Shown piece by piece: positions 24,717 to 38,398 of a DNA stretch of 64,000 nt (the stretch's first letter is position 1; every line of letters begins with the position of its first letter). The stretch is from assembly GCF_016808335.1 (NCBI RefSeq), contig NC_053153.1, forward strand, positions 20,471,033 to 20,535,032, given 5' to 3'. The notes below the pieces were generated by a model. It was not told the origin of the DNA. It saw only the letters and a list, made by a program, of their open reading frames with translations, and did no database searches. This DNA comes from Panicum virgatum. Taxonomy: Eukaryota > Streptophyta > Magnoliopsida > Poales > Poaceae. Both the position numbers and the translations under genes were made by a program.

Positions 24717-26599
24717 TTTTCTATGCAACCATACTTTTAGTTCTGCTACTTGCACGCTCTCTTCTAGGGTTGAAGCAGTGCCATTATTTCCTCCTCGTCT
24801 TGTCTAAGTCAAACTTCTATTTTTTTACAAACATTTTCAATATGTAGCAAAAAGCTATCAGTTTAACAGAGAGACCTCCAACTTAGGCTACATTATCCGT
24901 GTGTATTAGTCATTCATCAAATTCTTGCTACTCATAACGAAATACCTTGAAGCACTTAAATCCTTTTGGATATCAGTAATGTTTTATAGGCTATAGCATA
25001 GGGACGTTTAGCGGTAGCAAAAGAGAATGGCACAACAATCTTGCCCAAGTCCCCCCAACAAAAACTTTCCGCATGCCTACTACATAAATTTATGATATTA
25101 TATGTTATTTCTGTAATATGGCCACCGAAAGTGTTAGCGTTTTTGAAAAAAAAAGAGGACTTCATTTAGATCGATTTGAACTACTGTAACTCATACATAT
25201 AGCAATGCTCGCTTTGTGGGCACGGCCAGCTGCCACTGTCAAGGAGTCCACGTCTCCCATCCCAATCATCCTACTCTTCCATGCCTTTCTTTCCTGTTCG
25301 TCCTGTGCCTTGCGCTGTCAGTGCTCTGGGTTGGTACTTGGCAGTAGGATTGGGAGAGAAGAAAATTTGGGCGCACGGCACATGAAAAGCTGAGGCGGCC
25401 GGCGAGAGGACGGTGCCGCGGCGGGGCCAGGGGAAAGCGGTGTGGACGGCGTTGGCCTTTTCCCTGCCCGCCCCGTTCTGGTGGCTTCACGGCAACGCCT
25501 CCACGCGACCACGCCACCGGTGCCAGCATTTCTCGCCGTCGTTCTACGGCACCTGCTCGCTCGCTTGCCTCGGGGCGCCTCGCCGCCTCGCCGGTTCCTT
25601 CATCCATCCGCCAAGGCGCGCGCTGAGCCAGCCCACGCGTGACCCAGCAACTCGGGCTCGGCATGGCAGCCGCCGCCAAGCGAACGAAAGGGATCCAGCT
25701 TGAAACGGCCCAAACGCGCACCAGCCGGCCCATTAGAGCTAAGGATGATGATCCCTGTGCCAATAAAAAAAAGAGCGCGGGTGACCTCCGGGTGTGGAGG
25801 CCGCCGGTCACGGTTCGAGCGCACTCGAAAGCGTGATTCTCCCACCGGGAACAGTGTTCCCTGTTGTGTAGTTTTTGTTTGGATGATTTTCAAGTGTTTG
25901 CCTTTTACGTGTGGTGCCACAATAGTAATGTGACGTGTCCGTTGCCTATGGAGTCAGAAGATTTCGGTGATTTTAAGAAGGACGCGGTCTTCGTATCTGA
26001 GTATAGTTGTAGGTTTGTTTGTACATATGTGGTGTGAGTGAGGCGTGCGTATGTAGGGTGAGTGTGAGTATATGTATGGACAGATGCTACAGCTGTACTC
26101 AGAGAGCCTTAAAAAAAGCGCGTGGCGGGGCCGTGCCACGCCCGTTTGCCTGTTACGCGCCGGGGCGGCGCCGCAAATGAAAAGATTCGTGCGGCGCGAG
26201 GGATCAGGCGGCCCTGCTGAAAACGTTTTGTTCGGCACGCTTGCTTGTACTGCTGCTTCTTTGATAGTCCTATCCTGATATTATGTTTTTTTTTCCACGC
26301 AGATCGGTCATGTTTGGGTTTCAATGGGCTAAATTTGGTATGAGCTCGGTTCTTGGCTTAATCAAGCTCAAGAACCAAAATAATCAGGAAATTCTATTTT
26401 TTAAAACAAGAAACCGAATTAGAATCAAATTTTCTCAACTCCGGTTCTTTCAGTTCTCGGTTACTTCATTTCAGTCCTCAATTCTACCATCGGCGCTTCT
26501 AGTGCTCGAACGTTCGACGGGAACATCAAAAGCATGTTGAAAAAAATTAATTATCCGTCAATCAATGATGAGAAAAAAACCCGCCGCAACATCTGTTTC

Positions 26600-26790
26600 A
26601 TATTGCATGGAACATTTTTAATCTCTTGATAAAAATGCAACATCCGGATATAACACTTACAATATGCATGTGAAACACGTGCAACATCCAATACTTAGAT
26701 CTACTTTTGCAACACTCGCATGAAACACTTGTAATATTGTTCTTCAACATTTGAAACACCCCAAACATATATTTGCAACATGCAACAAAG
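26600..26790. repeat. Degenerate GCAACAT/GAAACAC short-period repeat
   Basis: Motifs of the type GCAACATnnG and TGAAACACTTG recur irregularly across about 190 bp. Such tracts are common near the ends of grass DNA transposons. I cannot delimit a full element from it. Confidence 0.35.
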
Positions 26791-27402
26791 CCTAGAAAAA
26801 AAAGAGGACGATGGCGAGCCGGGGGATCGCCGGAGAGGGCGTGCCAACGGGAGAGCTTGCGCGGCCTCGTGCGGAGTGCCGCCGTCGCCCCGGAGCTCCC
26901 ACGGCCGCCCACACGGGCCTCACTGCCGGCCTCGCAAGCCGCCACCCCAGAGCTCCGGCGGCCGCCTTGGTGGCGGCGACGGGCTCTCCCCCGGAGTGAG
27001 TCGAGGAGCTCCTGTGTGGAGGTGAGCACCAGCAGCTTCCTCCATCATGGCTGCATGGCTGCTACTGGCGCACCAGCTCCTGCAGTGGCGACGGCCGGCG
27101 CGGCGGTTCCTCAGGACCACGAGGCGAGCACCTGCGGCTTCCTCCGCTGCCGCCGCTCCATGGCTGGCTGCCTGTTGCTGGCTGTCGCAACCTGGAGAGA
27201 GACAGCTTGACTTATGTTTTTGAACAAGCAGGTTGGACCGGTTGTAGTCTCCAGGAAGATGAAGCACTAACGGAATGGAAGGGCTCGGAGAGAGAGACCG
27301 CTTGACTGGAAAGCTCGCGAGTGGGTGAGACGGACGACAGATGCGTAGCATTAACGTTCTATCATTAAATTTGCCCAACCTGAGTCACCGTAGGCGGTAC
27401 GG

Positions 27403-27740
27403 GGAAAAAATTCAGTGAGGACCGTCCCCACGAGGGCTCCCGTGAGGAACCTCTCCAGATGCTGCACGCGTGGCAGGCTAATTGATCCAACGCTCCATCG
27501 CACACAGGTCAGCCCCTCGCGGCAGCTCCCTCATGTTGCTCGGCTCGGGCAGCTCGGCTCCCAGGCTTGGCTCGTCACAATGAAGTCTGATGAAAGATCG
27601 CAGCAGCCTAAACAGATCATTCACGTGGCCGCCGTCGTCGCCGCCGCCGTAGCCGCCGTCGCCGGCCCCGCCGGCGCCGGTGCTGCTGACTTGGTCCGTC
27701 GGAGACCTCTGTATCAGGCCATCACACCCCCCTCATCGGG
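27403..27740 (+). repeat. Left TIR of the MULE
   Basis: Positions 27403-27618 match, inverted, 48119-48334. The further inner part 27619-27740 (GC-rich, containing GACTTGGTCCG) matches, inverted, about 47385-47501. The two right blocks are separated by two MITEs. Differences are a few substitutions and small indels, for example a 4-bp CTCC expansion in the right copy. Confidence 0.85.
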
Positions 27741-29797
27741 AGCCCTCACGGTTTGTTTCTCATCTTAGATCGCAACAAGCAAGTGCACCCGCCAGGCGCC
27801 ATGGCAGCAGAAGATGATCCAGACATCACAATGACTGCAGCCACCATGCCAATAGGAGGTCAGGTGAAAGACAGTGGTCTCCAACCATCACCTATGGAGA
27901 CGTTTGTGCATGCCCTAGCACACGACGGGGAGCAGACAACACAGGTAGGGTGCCTCTCTCTTTTTTGTCATCGTGATGTTTCACAGGCTCCCTCACGTTG
28001 ATTTTGTGTTATATAACATTCACTGATTTGTGGCCATATGTTAGAGTGCACAAAATTCCAGTGATGACAACAACACGGTGGTGCATGAAGCAATATCAGA
28101 TGAAGCACAAGATGAGGTAACTGAATTAAAAAAACAATAAGTTTATCTGATATATTTCGTATTGTGATAAGCCATCTCAAATTCTTGATTTATTGTACAT
28201 CACGTGGTTGATAAATTTGGGCAATCATTGATTGTTCCTCAAGTTGGAATGACTTTTGAGTCAGAGGAGAAGGCTGTTGACATGTACAACACCTATGCCG
28301 GCATTATTGGGTTCAGTATTAGAAAGGGTCACTTAAAACTACGTGGAGATAAGACTATATCAAACAAATATATAGTTTGCAGTAATGAAGGTCATCGTGA
28401 AAATGAGACATCATCAAAGGACGGGTTGCAATGCTCGTGTTCAATTTAGTGTCAGCAGAGAGGGGATTTGGACGGTCCAAAAGGTTGTACTTGATCACAA
28501 TCATTACCTTGCAAGTCCAAATAAGAGGCACAAGCTGAGATCCCAACGACGTGTTCTAGAAGCAGACAAGCAGCTAATTGGACAAATAAGGGAAGCAGGG
28601 CTGAAGCAAGCCCAAGTATATGAGTTCATGAAGAGTTCTATGGAGGAGCTGACAAAGTACCATTCTCACGGGATGGATTGCAACAATGAGATTGGTCGTG
28701 AGCGGAAGAAGTACTTAGAATCCAATGATGCACAAACTTTGCTGGAATACCTGAAGCGTAAACAAGCAGAGGATCCAACATTCTTTTATGCCATGCAAAT
28801 AGATAAGGAAAATGGTCAGATAGCCAATTTTTTTTAGGTAGATGGTCAATCTATCATGGACTACGCATGTTTTGGTGATGCTGTGTCATTTGACACCACT
28901 TTTCAAACTAATAAGTTTGAAATGCCTTTTGCTCCAATCCTCGGAGCCAACCATCACAAGCAGACAATAATTTTTGGGGCTGCGTTGTTGTTTAATGAGA
29001 CTATAGAATTATTTGTTTGTCTCTTCGAAACCTTTATAACCGCAATGTCAGACAAGCATCCTAAAACAATTTTCACAGATCAAGATGCGGCCATGGCAGG
29101 AGCAATTGCTTATGTTTTCCGAAATACAAGCCACCACCTTTGTTTGTGGCACATTTATCTTAATGCTGCGAAACATCTCGGGCATATAATTCAGAAGCAT
29201 CCTGAGAAATTTCTACCTGACTTTAAGAGATGTGTCTATGAAGATAGGTCGGAGTTTTACTTCCAAAAGAAGTGGGATGAATTGCTGCGTGAGTACGACC
29301 TTGAGGATAATGACTGGATGTCAAACATGTATGCTTTGAGGACAAAGTGGGCTGCTGTATACCGTGATTCATTTACAGCAGATATGAACTCCACTCAGAG
29401 AAGCGAAGGTATGAACAATGTATTCAAGAAAAGATTTCGTAGAAAATTGGGTCTTTCGGAACTCCTTGTAGAATGTGAGAAGGTTTGCAATAGTCTTCGT
29501 CGAAATGAGTTGGAAGAAGATTTTAATTCACGTCGAAAGAGCCCAGTTACTTGCATTCCAAGGTTACCTCTTTTGAAAACAGCGGCTGAGTCATATACAG
29601 GGAGGATGTACAAAGAGTTTGAGGAAGAATTTAAAGAACAATTTTCATTCTCTTGTAATTTGTTACAAACTGAGGGGTCAATTTTGACATATATGGTTAC
29701 ACATATGCATTCTGATTATGGAGCAATGGTCACATTCAACAAAGCAGACGTTTCCATTACATGTGCTTGCAGGAAGTATGAATCTATAGGTATGTAT

Positions 29798-32700
29798 TGT
29801 GGCAGTACCACCCTAATTAATCCGGCTCAAGTGCGCTAACCATCATCTTAAGGATAATCCCGGCTAACACGCACTTCAAACGGAGTAATTTGGCGGCGCT
29901 GTCGGGTAAAGTCCCGAAGAATCCACCTTAGCATCGATCGAACCCAAAGCTTACATGAAACTCACACGAAGGTGAGCCCAGAGAGTACAACATTTCACAG
30001 TTATAATACATTACAGAGTCTTAACTTAATTATTACAAACCAAGTTCGAAATCTCCGAAAGGTACTTGAAGTTCAGATTGAAAGTAGATCAGAGTTTAAT
30101 GCAGCGGAAATAAAACGAGTTCTAAACGACGATACATGGTGTCATGATGAAGCCCGTACATGACATCACTCGGCATGGCCATCGCTGGCCGGAGTCGTAT
30201 CCCACTCCACCGACCAACCAGGAGGCAGAGTACACGGCCAAGTCAAACTAGCAATCATGTCCTCAAAAGTATTACCTGAAACAAAAATTGAGCCACAAGC
30301 AAGGCTGAGTATACTAATACTCCGCAAGGCTTACCCGACTAGGATATAACTAACCCTCTAACTAGACATGCAAGGCTTTTGGCTTGAGGGGTTTGTCTTT
30401 GCCGAAAAACAGTGAGTCCTTATTTTCCGATTTTAGCTTTCAAGTTCTATTATGATTAACCATTCTACATTAGCATCTATCCTAAAGCATACATGGTGGA
30501 AAGCAATTATTTTTCATCAATCAACCGAAAGTTCTCATCATCATTGTTCCACTTCTTACTCTATGTGGCAAAAGGGTTAAGCAGTCTCAATATCCGTGAG
30601 AGACGGACGATTCGAATCGAATTTGTTAACCTGGCCAGGCAGACCTAAACACACGCATGGGGAATGCAATCACCCACGCGACTTTTCCCCTTTTTCCCCG
30701 GGCATGAAACAGGCCCACCGTCCTAGGGTGCCCTGCACCCGTGCGTGACCATAGACCAGACAGTGGGGAGTATGTTCCACGGCCGGTTCCATCAGGTACT
30801 TAAGCTTACCGATTACCATATTCTCGGCATGTGGTTAGTACGTTCAAACGCTTAACCACCACTACCACACACCGCGACCTTATCCATTTTGACTAAACAG
30901 ACGGGGTATCACAAGTACAACAACCCCGCCCGTAAACCTTATATTGCAGTGTGTAGTAAGCATTCAACTCCTATGAGCTCGCGAGTGACAGGAAATCACT
31001 CGACTTCTACCGAACCATTAGCATAGCCGACTAGCGACCTACACATACTAGTGTTCAAGCATAGGTACCTAGGATCATGCAACTAAGGTTCCAAACAATT
31101 CCTGCAACTTAAATGCACAATAAACAGGAATACAACTAGTTGCATAAATTAAAATAGATAGGACATGCTCCGGGGCTTGCCTTCCTGAGCGTAACTAGCT
31201 GTGGGCTCTTCCGAAACTGGGTTCGGGTCTTCAGTAGCTTCAGTTAGATTCAGTTGAGCTTCACGCTGCTCACTCTCGGACTCCGGCACCAACTCGTACG
31301 TACCGTCAGGGAGAGTAGTCGAATCTATATGAAATGCATATGCGTGAGTTATTTTAGTGATACGATTTAATCAATTCTTCACTAAAGAATTGTACTCCAA
31401 CACAAACTCAAGATGATTTACAAAAGGTTATGTTACATCATTTTGGACAACCATTTATAGAGTAATAATCATTATACTGACTCCACAAAGTAACTCGGAT
31501 GGGTTGTCTCTTTTATCCCTATGCAGCAAAAGAAAGATTTTTCTTATTTATTGCTAGGTTAAGCATGTCCTTATCATAAATAATGTTAAACAGAGATTCT
31601 GGGTTTGAAATTTTTATGTATGATACATATCTAAATATCTTGCCTACTGTGAAATTTTCAGCCCATTTTATGCAGCCTATTTACCACGAAAAATAAAACA
31701 AACAGCTACTGCTGGAAACAAAAATGAATTTTACAGGTCAAACCATGCAAGTACTGGTAATGAAATTTTAACTGAAGGTTTTATACCTAAAGATAAGCCT
31801 GCCATAAATTTTTCACAATTAACTAAGCATTTTACAGGGCATGAAAAATAGCACAAAGTAATGCTGCCTGGATCGAAATTAAATTCCATAGGCTGTTATA
31901 CTAAGTTCCAGAGCCTCATATTTTACCAGTATGGTTATAAACTCAATTTAATCCCCTAGAAAAATTATCAGATTTTTCTATGCAAATAAACTATTTTTCT
32001 TGATTTAGTGTAAATAGCTATACTATTAATTAGTTGGACTGGTTCCACCTATCTAAAATTTCTCAAAATTTTTGTACAGTAACTAAACATGAATTTAAAG
32101 GCACTGTAAAATTTTGAGCTCATTAAACCAAGCTAAACAGTATGTACAAACAAACTAATTTAAAGTAGGCATAAAGCAAGATTTAAATAAACCGATAGCT
32201 AGGCATATCAAAAGTCTATGAAACTTTTACACAAGGTTACACACCTAACATGTACCCTACTGGCCAAAAATGGCTAACAACTCATGTTTGTAACTCGAGA
32301 TCTAATATAAAGTACATTTTCTTTGTATTTTAAATGAAATAAAAACTATTGATCAAATGAAAAAGTGTATGTAACAAAAGTTGTAGATCTCTTTTCAAAG
32401 ATTCCAGAACAATTGAGTTTGCATTTTTCTGATTTTTCTACGATTTTTAAACGAATTTACAAGTTTGCTGTTTTTCAAAACAAAAGAAAAAGGAACTGGA
32501 AACTTGCATCTAGGCCCCTGAGCTTTGTTTCCTTCTAACCCGAGGTCCCTGGACGGCCTTGGAACAGAGGAGGGCGCGGCGGCGCTTTTCCCGGCGAGGA
32601 GGGTCACCGGGGGTGGGGGCCCGTAGGGGAAAAGAAAGAGGACGCCGGCGCGCACCTAATGGCGGTCTCGGTTTGGGCCGGGACGGCCTGTGGCGGCGGC

Positions 32701-33876
32701 GCCGCGGAAGGGGGCGGCGGCGCTGGTTCTGTGCCGCGACGGCGGCTCGCCGGCGGCGCAGGGAAGGGGTGTCCGGGCTTGGGGGCTTCGGTGGAGGGTG
32801 AGGAAGGGAGCTGTGGGCTCGATTTGGGTCGAGGAGGGGCGGAGATGGAGCTCCACGTGGAGCCGGCGGCCGGCGGCGGTCTGGACCGCGGCGGCGCCGT
32901 TCCAGTGGGTTGGGGCGGTGGTGGAGGGGTCGGGGAGCACCGGTGAGCTGAGAGGGACTCGTTCTCGGGGGTGGTCCGGGTCGAGGGAGAGCGGAGGAAG
33001 GGGTTCCGCGGCGGCCTACGGAGGAGCGGCTACCATGGCGCCGGGGGGGGGGGGATTTCTGGCCGTTTAAAGCGAACCAAGGGGAAGGAGGGAGGTGGTT
33101 TGGGGGCCGGTGGTGCGCGGCATTGATGGCCGGCCGCGGTCAGCGGCTCGGCAGCGGCATGGCCGGGCTTGTTGGGTGCCACGGCGGCGTCGCGGCGCGT
33201 CTCCAAGTCCCTGTCGTTTGCGGCGTGCTCGTCGTCTGAGCGGAGCGCAGCAGGACGACGGGACGGGGGAGGTCAGCGGCGGGCGTGCGGGCAGGGTGCT
33301 CATGGCCAGGCAGCGAGCGGCAGGGCAGTGGCGCAGCGAGCGCACGCGGGGCGCGCTCGAGTGCCTGCGCTCGTGCACAGAGCAGAGAGGGGAGAGTCAG
33401 CGAGGGAGAGAGAGAGGAGAGAGGAAAAGGGAGTGGAGAGAGAGAAAAGAAGGTCCACTGTTTGACTTAGCAAAAACTCGAAATTTTCAATTGAAACTCG
33501 AAAAATTTTGAACACGAAAGTTGTTCAAAATTAAATTTCCTACAACTTTCCTTTCAGGCAAAACTTCATTTGAGCGATGGTTTGGAAGTTCAAAATTTGA
33601 ATTCAAGTTTAATGATCCCGCTTGTTTTTCGGGGTTAATTCAAATTTTCATGTTAGAACTTGAAAAACTTTGAACACGAAAGTTGTTTGTTTTGTCCAAC
33701 TCTACGACTTTCGTTTTGGGCAAGAGTTCATTTGAGCAAAAGTGTGAGGGTTGACTTTTTGGCGTGTTTAAACTGAATTTCGGCTTTGCAGTAATTGAGA
33801 AGTTGGGGGAGGGTTTAACGTGTCATCGCATGTGAATTGCCTGTTTTATATAGTGTTAAACACCGGAGGTGTTACA
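29798..33876 (-). repeat. 3' LTR of the chromovirus (4079 bp)
   Basis: Nearly identical to the other LTR. By eye I noticed only a C/A difference (at 31787 region versus 43451 region) and a G-run of 12 versus 11. It contains a GC-rich block (about 32520-33470, Arg/Gly-rich translations without domains) flanked by AT-rich sequence. It also has the split mini-exon structure described separately. Confidence 0.92.
30166..31324 (-). other. LTR mini-gene: acidic exon, GC-AG intron, terminal exon (3' LTR copy)
   Basis: On the minus strand an acceptor TTTCATATAG precedes 31324. The following 144-nt segment (31324-31181) is fully open in one frame and rich in Glu, Ser and Thr (for example ESESEQREAQLNLTEATED). 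It ends at GGAAG/GCAAGC, a GC-type donor. An acceptor TTTTGTTTCAG lies before 30275. The last segment (30275-30166) continues the same frame in phase 1 (36 codons, then TGA). A GAGTATTAGTATACTC hairpin lies in the intron near 30332-30313. The same layout recurs in both solo LTRs of this window. No in-frame ATG was seen upstream, so coding status is open. Confidence 0.5.
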
Positions 33877-33891
33877 ACCTACCCCCCTTAA
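33877..33891 (-). other. Polypurine tract of the chromovirus
   Basis: On the minus strand TAAGGGGGGTAGGTT directly abuts the 3' LTR start (33876). This is the expected place and composition for the plus-strand primer of reverse transcription. Confidence 0.8.
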
Positions 33892-33910
33892 AAGAATCTC
33901 GTCCCGAGAT

Positions 33911-36900
33911 TCAGATAAGCAAACTAAGCGAGGAAAAAGATGTACCTCCAGTTGAATTCAGAAAACCGGGGAAATTTTGATTTAGGTAGCTTTCAGTTTC
34001 CCAGGTAGCTTCCTCTTCGGTATGGTGACTCCATTGAATCTTGTACATTCTAACTGCTTTCCTTCGAGTGGCCCTTTCCTTTTGATCAAGAACCTTGATA
34101 GGATGCTCGACATAAGAGAGATCTGGTTCCACCAATATTTCTGTTTGTTCAATGATCTCGGTGGGAACCCGAACACATTTCTTGAGTTGAGAAACATGGA
34201 AAACATCATGTACTGCTGCCAGTCGAGGAGGAAGTCGTAATCTATAGGCCACGGGTCCACAAATCTCAGTGATTTCATAAGGGCCAACATATCGGGGAGC
34301 TAATTTGCCCTTCACGCCGAATCTCTGTACACCCTTGGTTGGCGAGACGCGAAGATAGACATGATTACCCACTTCAAATTGCAAAGGGTCTCTCCTTTTA
34401 TCAAAATAACTCTTTTGCCTAGACTGGGCGGCTTTTAAATTCTCTTGTATTACCCTCACCTTCTCTTCTGCCTCTGTTACGAGATCGGGTCCGAATACTA
34501 CTCGTTCTCCGACTTGCGACCAGCTCAAAGGGGTACGACACCGTCGACCATATAAGGCCTCAAATGGTGCCATTTTCAAACTCTCTTGATAACTATTGTT
34601 GTATGAGAACTCCGCTAGAGCTAGACATTTGTCCCAACTCTTGTCATAATGGATGACACAAGCTCTTAACATGTCCTCCAGGATTTGGTTTACCCTCTCC
34701 GTTTGTCCATCAGTTTGTGGGTGATAAGCTGAGCTTCGAATTAATTTTGTCCCAAGAGATGCTTGTAACTGTTCCCAAAAGCGTGCAACGAACTGTGTCC
34801 CACGATCAGAAATGATGGTCTTGGGTACCCCATGCAAACAAACAATACGATCGAGATAGATCTCAGCATACTTCTTGGCAGTGTAAGTAGTATGTACTGG
34901 AATAAAATGTGCCGTCTTAGTGAGTCTATCCACGATAACCCAAATGGAATCATGCTTCTGGGATGTGTTGGGTAATCCAACGATGAAGTCCATACTTATA
35001 TCTTCCCATTTCCACGACGGGATAGGTAGAGGTTGAAGCAAACCGGCTACTCTCAAGTGGCTGGCTTTGACTCTCTGGCAGGTGTCACATTCCGAGACAT
35101 ATTTAGCAATTTCCCTTTTCATCCTAGTCCACCAGAAATTCTGCCTAAGATCTTGATACATCTTGGTACTGCCTGGGTGAATAGAAAATTTGGAAAGATG
35201 TGCCTCGTCGAGAATTTGCTTCCGAAGATCATGATTTTTCGGAACAACTAAACGACTTTCGAACCATAGGACTCCCTTATGGTCCTGACGAAAACACTTA
35301 TACTTCCTTTCTCCTTGAGAGAGTTTCTGTTTAATGATCCCAACACCCTTATCATGTAATTGGGCCATAATGATCTGATCATGAAGGGTTGGTTCAACTG
35401 AAATGTGATTTAAGGTACCTTGGGGAATCATTTCCAACTGGAGCTTCCTCATCTCATGACAGAGGGTTTCCGAATAGGATTCCACGGATAGGCAATGGCA
35501 ATGAGCTTTGCGACTGAGTGCATCTGCTACAACATTAGCCTTGCCTGGGTGATAGTGCACCTCAAGATCATAGTCCTTGATTAATTCCAACCACCGTCTT
35601 TGTCTCATATTTAGATCAGCTTGAGTGAAAATATATTTGAGACTTTTGTGATCGGTGTAGATATTGCAATGAGTACCCATAAGATAATGCCTCCATATCT
35701 TTAGAGCATGAATGACCGCTGCTAATTCAAGGTCGTGAGTAGGATAATTCTGCTCATGGGGTCGAAGAGCTCGTGACGCATAAGCAATAACTCTATTGTC
35801 TTGCATGAGCACACAACCAAGACCAGTACCTGACGCGTCACAATACACGTCAAAGGACTTGGTGTTATCAGGTTGAGCTAAGACAGGTGCTGTAGTCAAC
35901 TGCTCCCTTAGGGTGTGGAAAGCCTTTTCACATTTTTCATCCCACACAAACTTTACTCCTTTCTTCAATAGTTCGGTCATTGGCTTAGCAATTCTGGAGA
36001 AATCCGGAATGAATCGACGATAATACCCGGCTAAACCAAGAAAACTACGAATCTGATGAACGGAGGTAGGAGGTTTCCAGTCCATCACTTCTTGCACTTT
36101 GCTAGGATCCACGGCTATGCCTTCGCTGGAAATAGTGTGGCCCAAGAACTTCACACTATCTAGCCAGAATTCACATTTGGAGAATTTAGCATAGAGCTGA
36201 TGGTCCCGAAGACGTTGGAGAACAATGCGCAGGTGCTTAGCATGGTCTTCCTCATTCTTGGAATAAATAAGGATGTCATCAATGAAAACCACGACGAACT
36301 TGTCGAGCTCAGGCATGAATACCGAGTTCATGAGATACATAAAATAGGCAGGTGCATTTGTGAGACCAAAAGACATGACTAAATACTCATAGAGTCCATA
36401 CCGTGTGGAGAATGCGGTTTTAGGAATATCACATGGACGAATTTTAATATGATGATAGCCGGAGCGAAGATCAATCTTTGAGAAAATCCTAGCTCCAGCC
36501 AGTTGATCGAAGAGAACATCAATGCGGGGAAGGGGATATTTGTTTTTGATTGTCACCGCATTGAGAGGTCGGTAGTCCACACACAACCTCAAACTATCAT
36601 CCTTTTTCTTTACAAAGAGGGCTGGACAACCCCAAGGTGATGCACTGGGGCGAATGAAGCCTTTGTCCAGAAGTTCTTGAAGTTGGATTTTTAACTCGGC
36701 CAACTCTTTAGGTGGCATTCTATATGGCCTCTTTGAGATAGGGGCAGTGCCTGGTTGTAGTTCAATAATAAACTCAATCTCTCTATCTGGTGGCATTCCT
36801 GGCAAGTCATCCGGGAACACATCGGTGTACTCGCATACCACAGGAATTTCTTCTAGGTTGGATGTGCTCAGGGCAAATGCACAAGAATTGACACACTCTC

Positions 36901-38398
36901 GGAAGGGTAAATAGAGAGTAGTGGCTCCATATTTTGGCGAATTTAATTCGACAGCTCTGGCGGGAATATCTATTATAACCCCATGCTGAGTCATCCAATT
37001 CATCCCCAGGATGATATCTATACCCTGAAGTGGTAGGAGTATAAGGTCGGTGTTGATGGTCAGGCTACCCAACTTGATTGGCACCAGTCGTGTTATTTGG
37101 TTTGAAGCAATTTTACCCCCTGGGGTTGATATCATGTATGACCCTTTCGTGTGAATAAAATCCAAACCCACTTTTGCACCAAATTTTGCACCAATGAAAC
37201 TATGCGAAGCACCAGAATCAAATAATATAACTACAGGCTTGTTGTGGATAGAAAATGTACCCGTCATCACTGGTGCGCCCTCAGGAAGTTCTGCAAGAGT
37301 GGTGAAATTGATACGCCCTTGCTTGACCTGAACTGTTTGCCTTCTGCCTTTGTTCTTGTTGTTCTGATTAAAGCCTTGGCCCTGATTTTGTCGCCTAGGT
37401 TGCGGGCACTCACGGGCGAAATGAGTTGAGCTCCCACAATTGAAACAACGATTTCCCTCACTTGGACGGGCTGGCGGTGGAGCAGTTGGCCTTGGGCCCG
37501 TTAACTGAGGAACAGGGAAACGTGCAACACTTTGCTGCAGTGGAGGCCTGATAACCCAACGCCCTGGCTGAGGGGCTTTCTGAGGAATCTGGGGTGCAAC
37601 ATTCTGTACTATGCGATACCTCTGTGGCTGCGCACTAGAGGGTCCAGCTGGCGCTTTCCTCTTTTTCTCAGCACGGTGAGTCATGATACAGTCTTCTTGA
37701 GTGAGTGCGAGATTTACCAGCTCATTGTATGTGTCGACCCTAATGGGGTTTAGTCGTTCCTTGAGCTTGGTGTTTAAGCCTCTACGGAAACGATCACGCT
37801 TCTTAACATCGGTGTCAGCATGATAGCCCGCGTACTGACAGAGATTGTTGAAAGCTTGGGCATATTGGAGAACTGTACGTGTCCCTTGAGTAAGAGCTAG
37901 GAACTCATTCAGCTTCCTGTCCATGAGTCCTTCTGGAATATGGTGGCCCCTGAATGCAGCCTTGAACTCATCCCAAGTGACAACTTGATCAGCTGGGAGC
38001 ATGCCAAGGTAGTTATCCCACCAAAGACGTGCCGAACCGCGAAGCTGTTGCGCGGCAAAGCGAGCTTTGTTTTGTTCTGAGCATGGTGCCAGAAGTAGTG
38101 AAAACTTGGACTCAATTGTGCGAATCCAAGCGTCCGCATCCAGTGGCTCTTCTGTCTTATTGAACAGAGGGGGCTGAGTTGCCAAGAATTCCGGGTAACC
38201 AGCAGCTTGAGGTTGATGAACATTGGGTCCACCCCGTTGCTGTTGCTGTTGTTGCTGTCCCTGAACGAGTTGACGGAGTAACTCGGTTTGGGCGGCCAGA
38301 TATTCCGCAAAGTTGGGTGGCGGGGGTGGCGGTCGCTGCGAACTGCTACCATTCGCGTCCCCGAAACCCTCAGGGTTGCCACGTGTCGCTCCCACCAT
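33911..38398 (-). CDS. Ty3-type gag-pol polyprotein (chromovirus)
   Basis: One uninterrupted frame of 1495 residues from ATG 38398. Domains in order: gag ([14 protein letters not shown], about 120-215), CCHC zinc knuckle ([14 protein letters not shown], about 318-331), aspartic protease ([12 protein letters not shown]394), reverse transcriptase (FIDDILIYS, about 705-708, a variant of YxDD), RNase H (DVYCDASG, D854), integrase zinc finger ([10 protein letters not shown]...CDTCQ, about 1067-1107), and the integrase core. The core residues are D1137 in MDFIVGLP, D1198 in ISDRGTQF and E1234 in TDGQTE, a D-35-E spacing. A chromodomain-like end (about 1429-1478, [15 protein letters not shown]) follows. 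Gag and pol are in one frame with no visible shift. The ATG is preceded directly by CCATTCCAG, an acceptor-like sequence. It is likely a functional copy. Confidence 0.95.
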   Translation of the reverse strand: MVGATRGNPEGFGDANGSSSQRPPPPPPNFAEYLAAQTELLRQLVQGQQQQQQQRGGPNVHQPQAAGYPEFLATQPPLFNKTEEPLDADAWIRTIESKFSLLLAPCSEQNKARFAAQQLRGSARLWWDNYLGMLPADQVVTWDEFKAAFRGHHIPEGLMDRKLNEFLALTQGTRTVLQYAQAFNNLCQYAGYHADTDVKKRDRFRRGLNTKLKERLNPIRVDTYNELVNLALTQEDCIMTHRAEKKRKAPAGPSSAQPQRYRIVQNVAPQIPQKAPQPGRWVIRPPLQQSVARFPVPQLTGPRPTAPPPARPSEGNRCFNCGSSTHFARECPQPRRQNQGQGFNQNNKNKGRRQTVQVKQGRINFTTLAELPEGAPVMTGTFSIHNKPVVILFDSGASHSFIGAKFGAKVGLDFIHTKGSYMISTPGGKIASNQITRLVPIKLGSLTINTDLILLPLQGIDIILGMNWMTQHGVIIDIPARAVELNSPKYGATTLYLPFRECVNSCAFALSTSNLEEIPVVCEYTDVFPDDLPGMPPDREIEFIIELQPGTAPISKRPYRMPPKELAELKIQLQELLDKGFIRPSASPWGCPALFVKKKDDSLRLCVDYRPLNAVTIKNKYPLPRIDVLFDQLAGARIFSKIDLRSGYHHIKIRPCDIPKTAFSTRYGLYEYLVMSFGLTNAPAYFMYLMNSVFMPELDKFVVVFIDDILIYSKNEEDHAKHLRIVLQRLRDHQLYAKFSKCEFWLDSVKFLGHTISSEGIAVDPSKVQEVMDWKPPTSVHQIRSFLGLAGYYRRFIPDFSRIAKPMTELLKKGVKFVWDEKCEKAFHTLREQLTTAPVLAQPDNTKSFDVYCDASGTGLGCVLMQDNRVIAYASRALRPHEQNYPTHDLELAAVIHALKIWRHYLMGTHCNIYTDHKSLKYIFTQADLNMRQRRWLELIKDYDLEVHYHPGKANVVADALSRKAHCHCLSVESYSETLCHEMRKLQLEMIPQGTLNHISVEPTLHDQIIMAQLHDKGVGIIKQKLSQGERKYKCFRQDHKGVLWFESRLVVPKNHDLRKQILDEAHLSKFSIHPGSTKMYQDLRQNFWWTRMKREIAKYVSECDTCQRVKASHLRVAGLLQPLPIPSWKWEDISMDFIVGLPNTSQKHDSIWVIVDRLTKTAHFIPVHTTYTAKKYAEIYLDRIVCLHGVPKTIISDRGTQFVARFWEQLQASLGTKLIRSSAYHPQTDGQTERVNQILEDMLRACVIHYDKSWDKCLALAEFSYNNSYQESLKMAPFEALYGRRCRTPLSWSQVGERVVFGPDLVTEAEEKVRVIQENLKAAQSRQKSYFDKRRDPLQFEVGNHVYLRVSPTKGVQRFGVKGKLAPRYVGPYEITEICGPVAYRLRLPPRLAAVHDVFHVSQLKKCVRVPTEIIEQTEILVEPDLSYVEHPIKVLDQKERATRRKAVRMYKIQWSHHTEEEATWETESYLNQNFPGFLNSTGGTSFSSLSLLI

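Larger units (their letters stand above)
24170..27393. other. Intergenic region left of the MULE
   Basis: GC-rich islands at about 25380-25830 and 26800-27100 give Arg/Ala/Pro-rich frames on both strands without recognisable domains. They may be decayed captured gene fragments. A MITE candidate is at 24508-24716 and a CAAC/AAAC-rich tract at 26600-26790. No gene can be supported. Confidence 0.4.

Noticed and set aside
25266..25811. 181-codon minus-strand frame in a GC-rich island
   Set aside because: No domain, promoter or splice structure could be recognised. It may be a decayed captured fragment but cannot be supported.
29972..30163. 63-codon plus-strand frame present in both LTRs (also 41636-41827)
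   Set aside because: It is antisense to the retrotransposon, has no recognisable motif, and is duplicated only because LTRs are duplicated.
30313..30332. Interpretation of the LTR hairpin as a bacterial-type terminator
   Set aside because: The sequence is plant nuclear and the hairpin has no following T run in the transcription sense.
32559..33511. Several overlapping Arg/Gly-rich frames in the LTR (repeated at 44223-45174)
   Set aside because: They are low-complexity translations in all frames of a GC-rich block, with no conserved domain.
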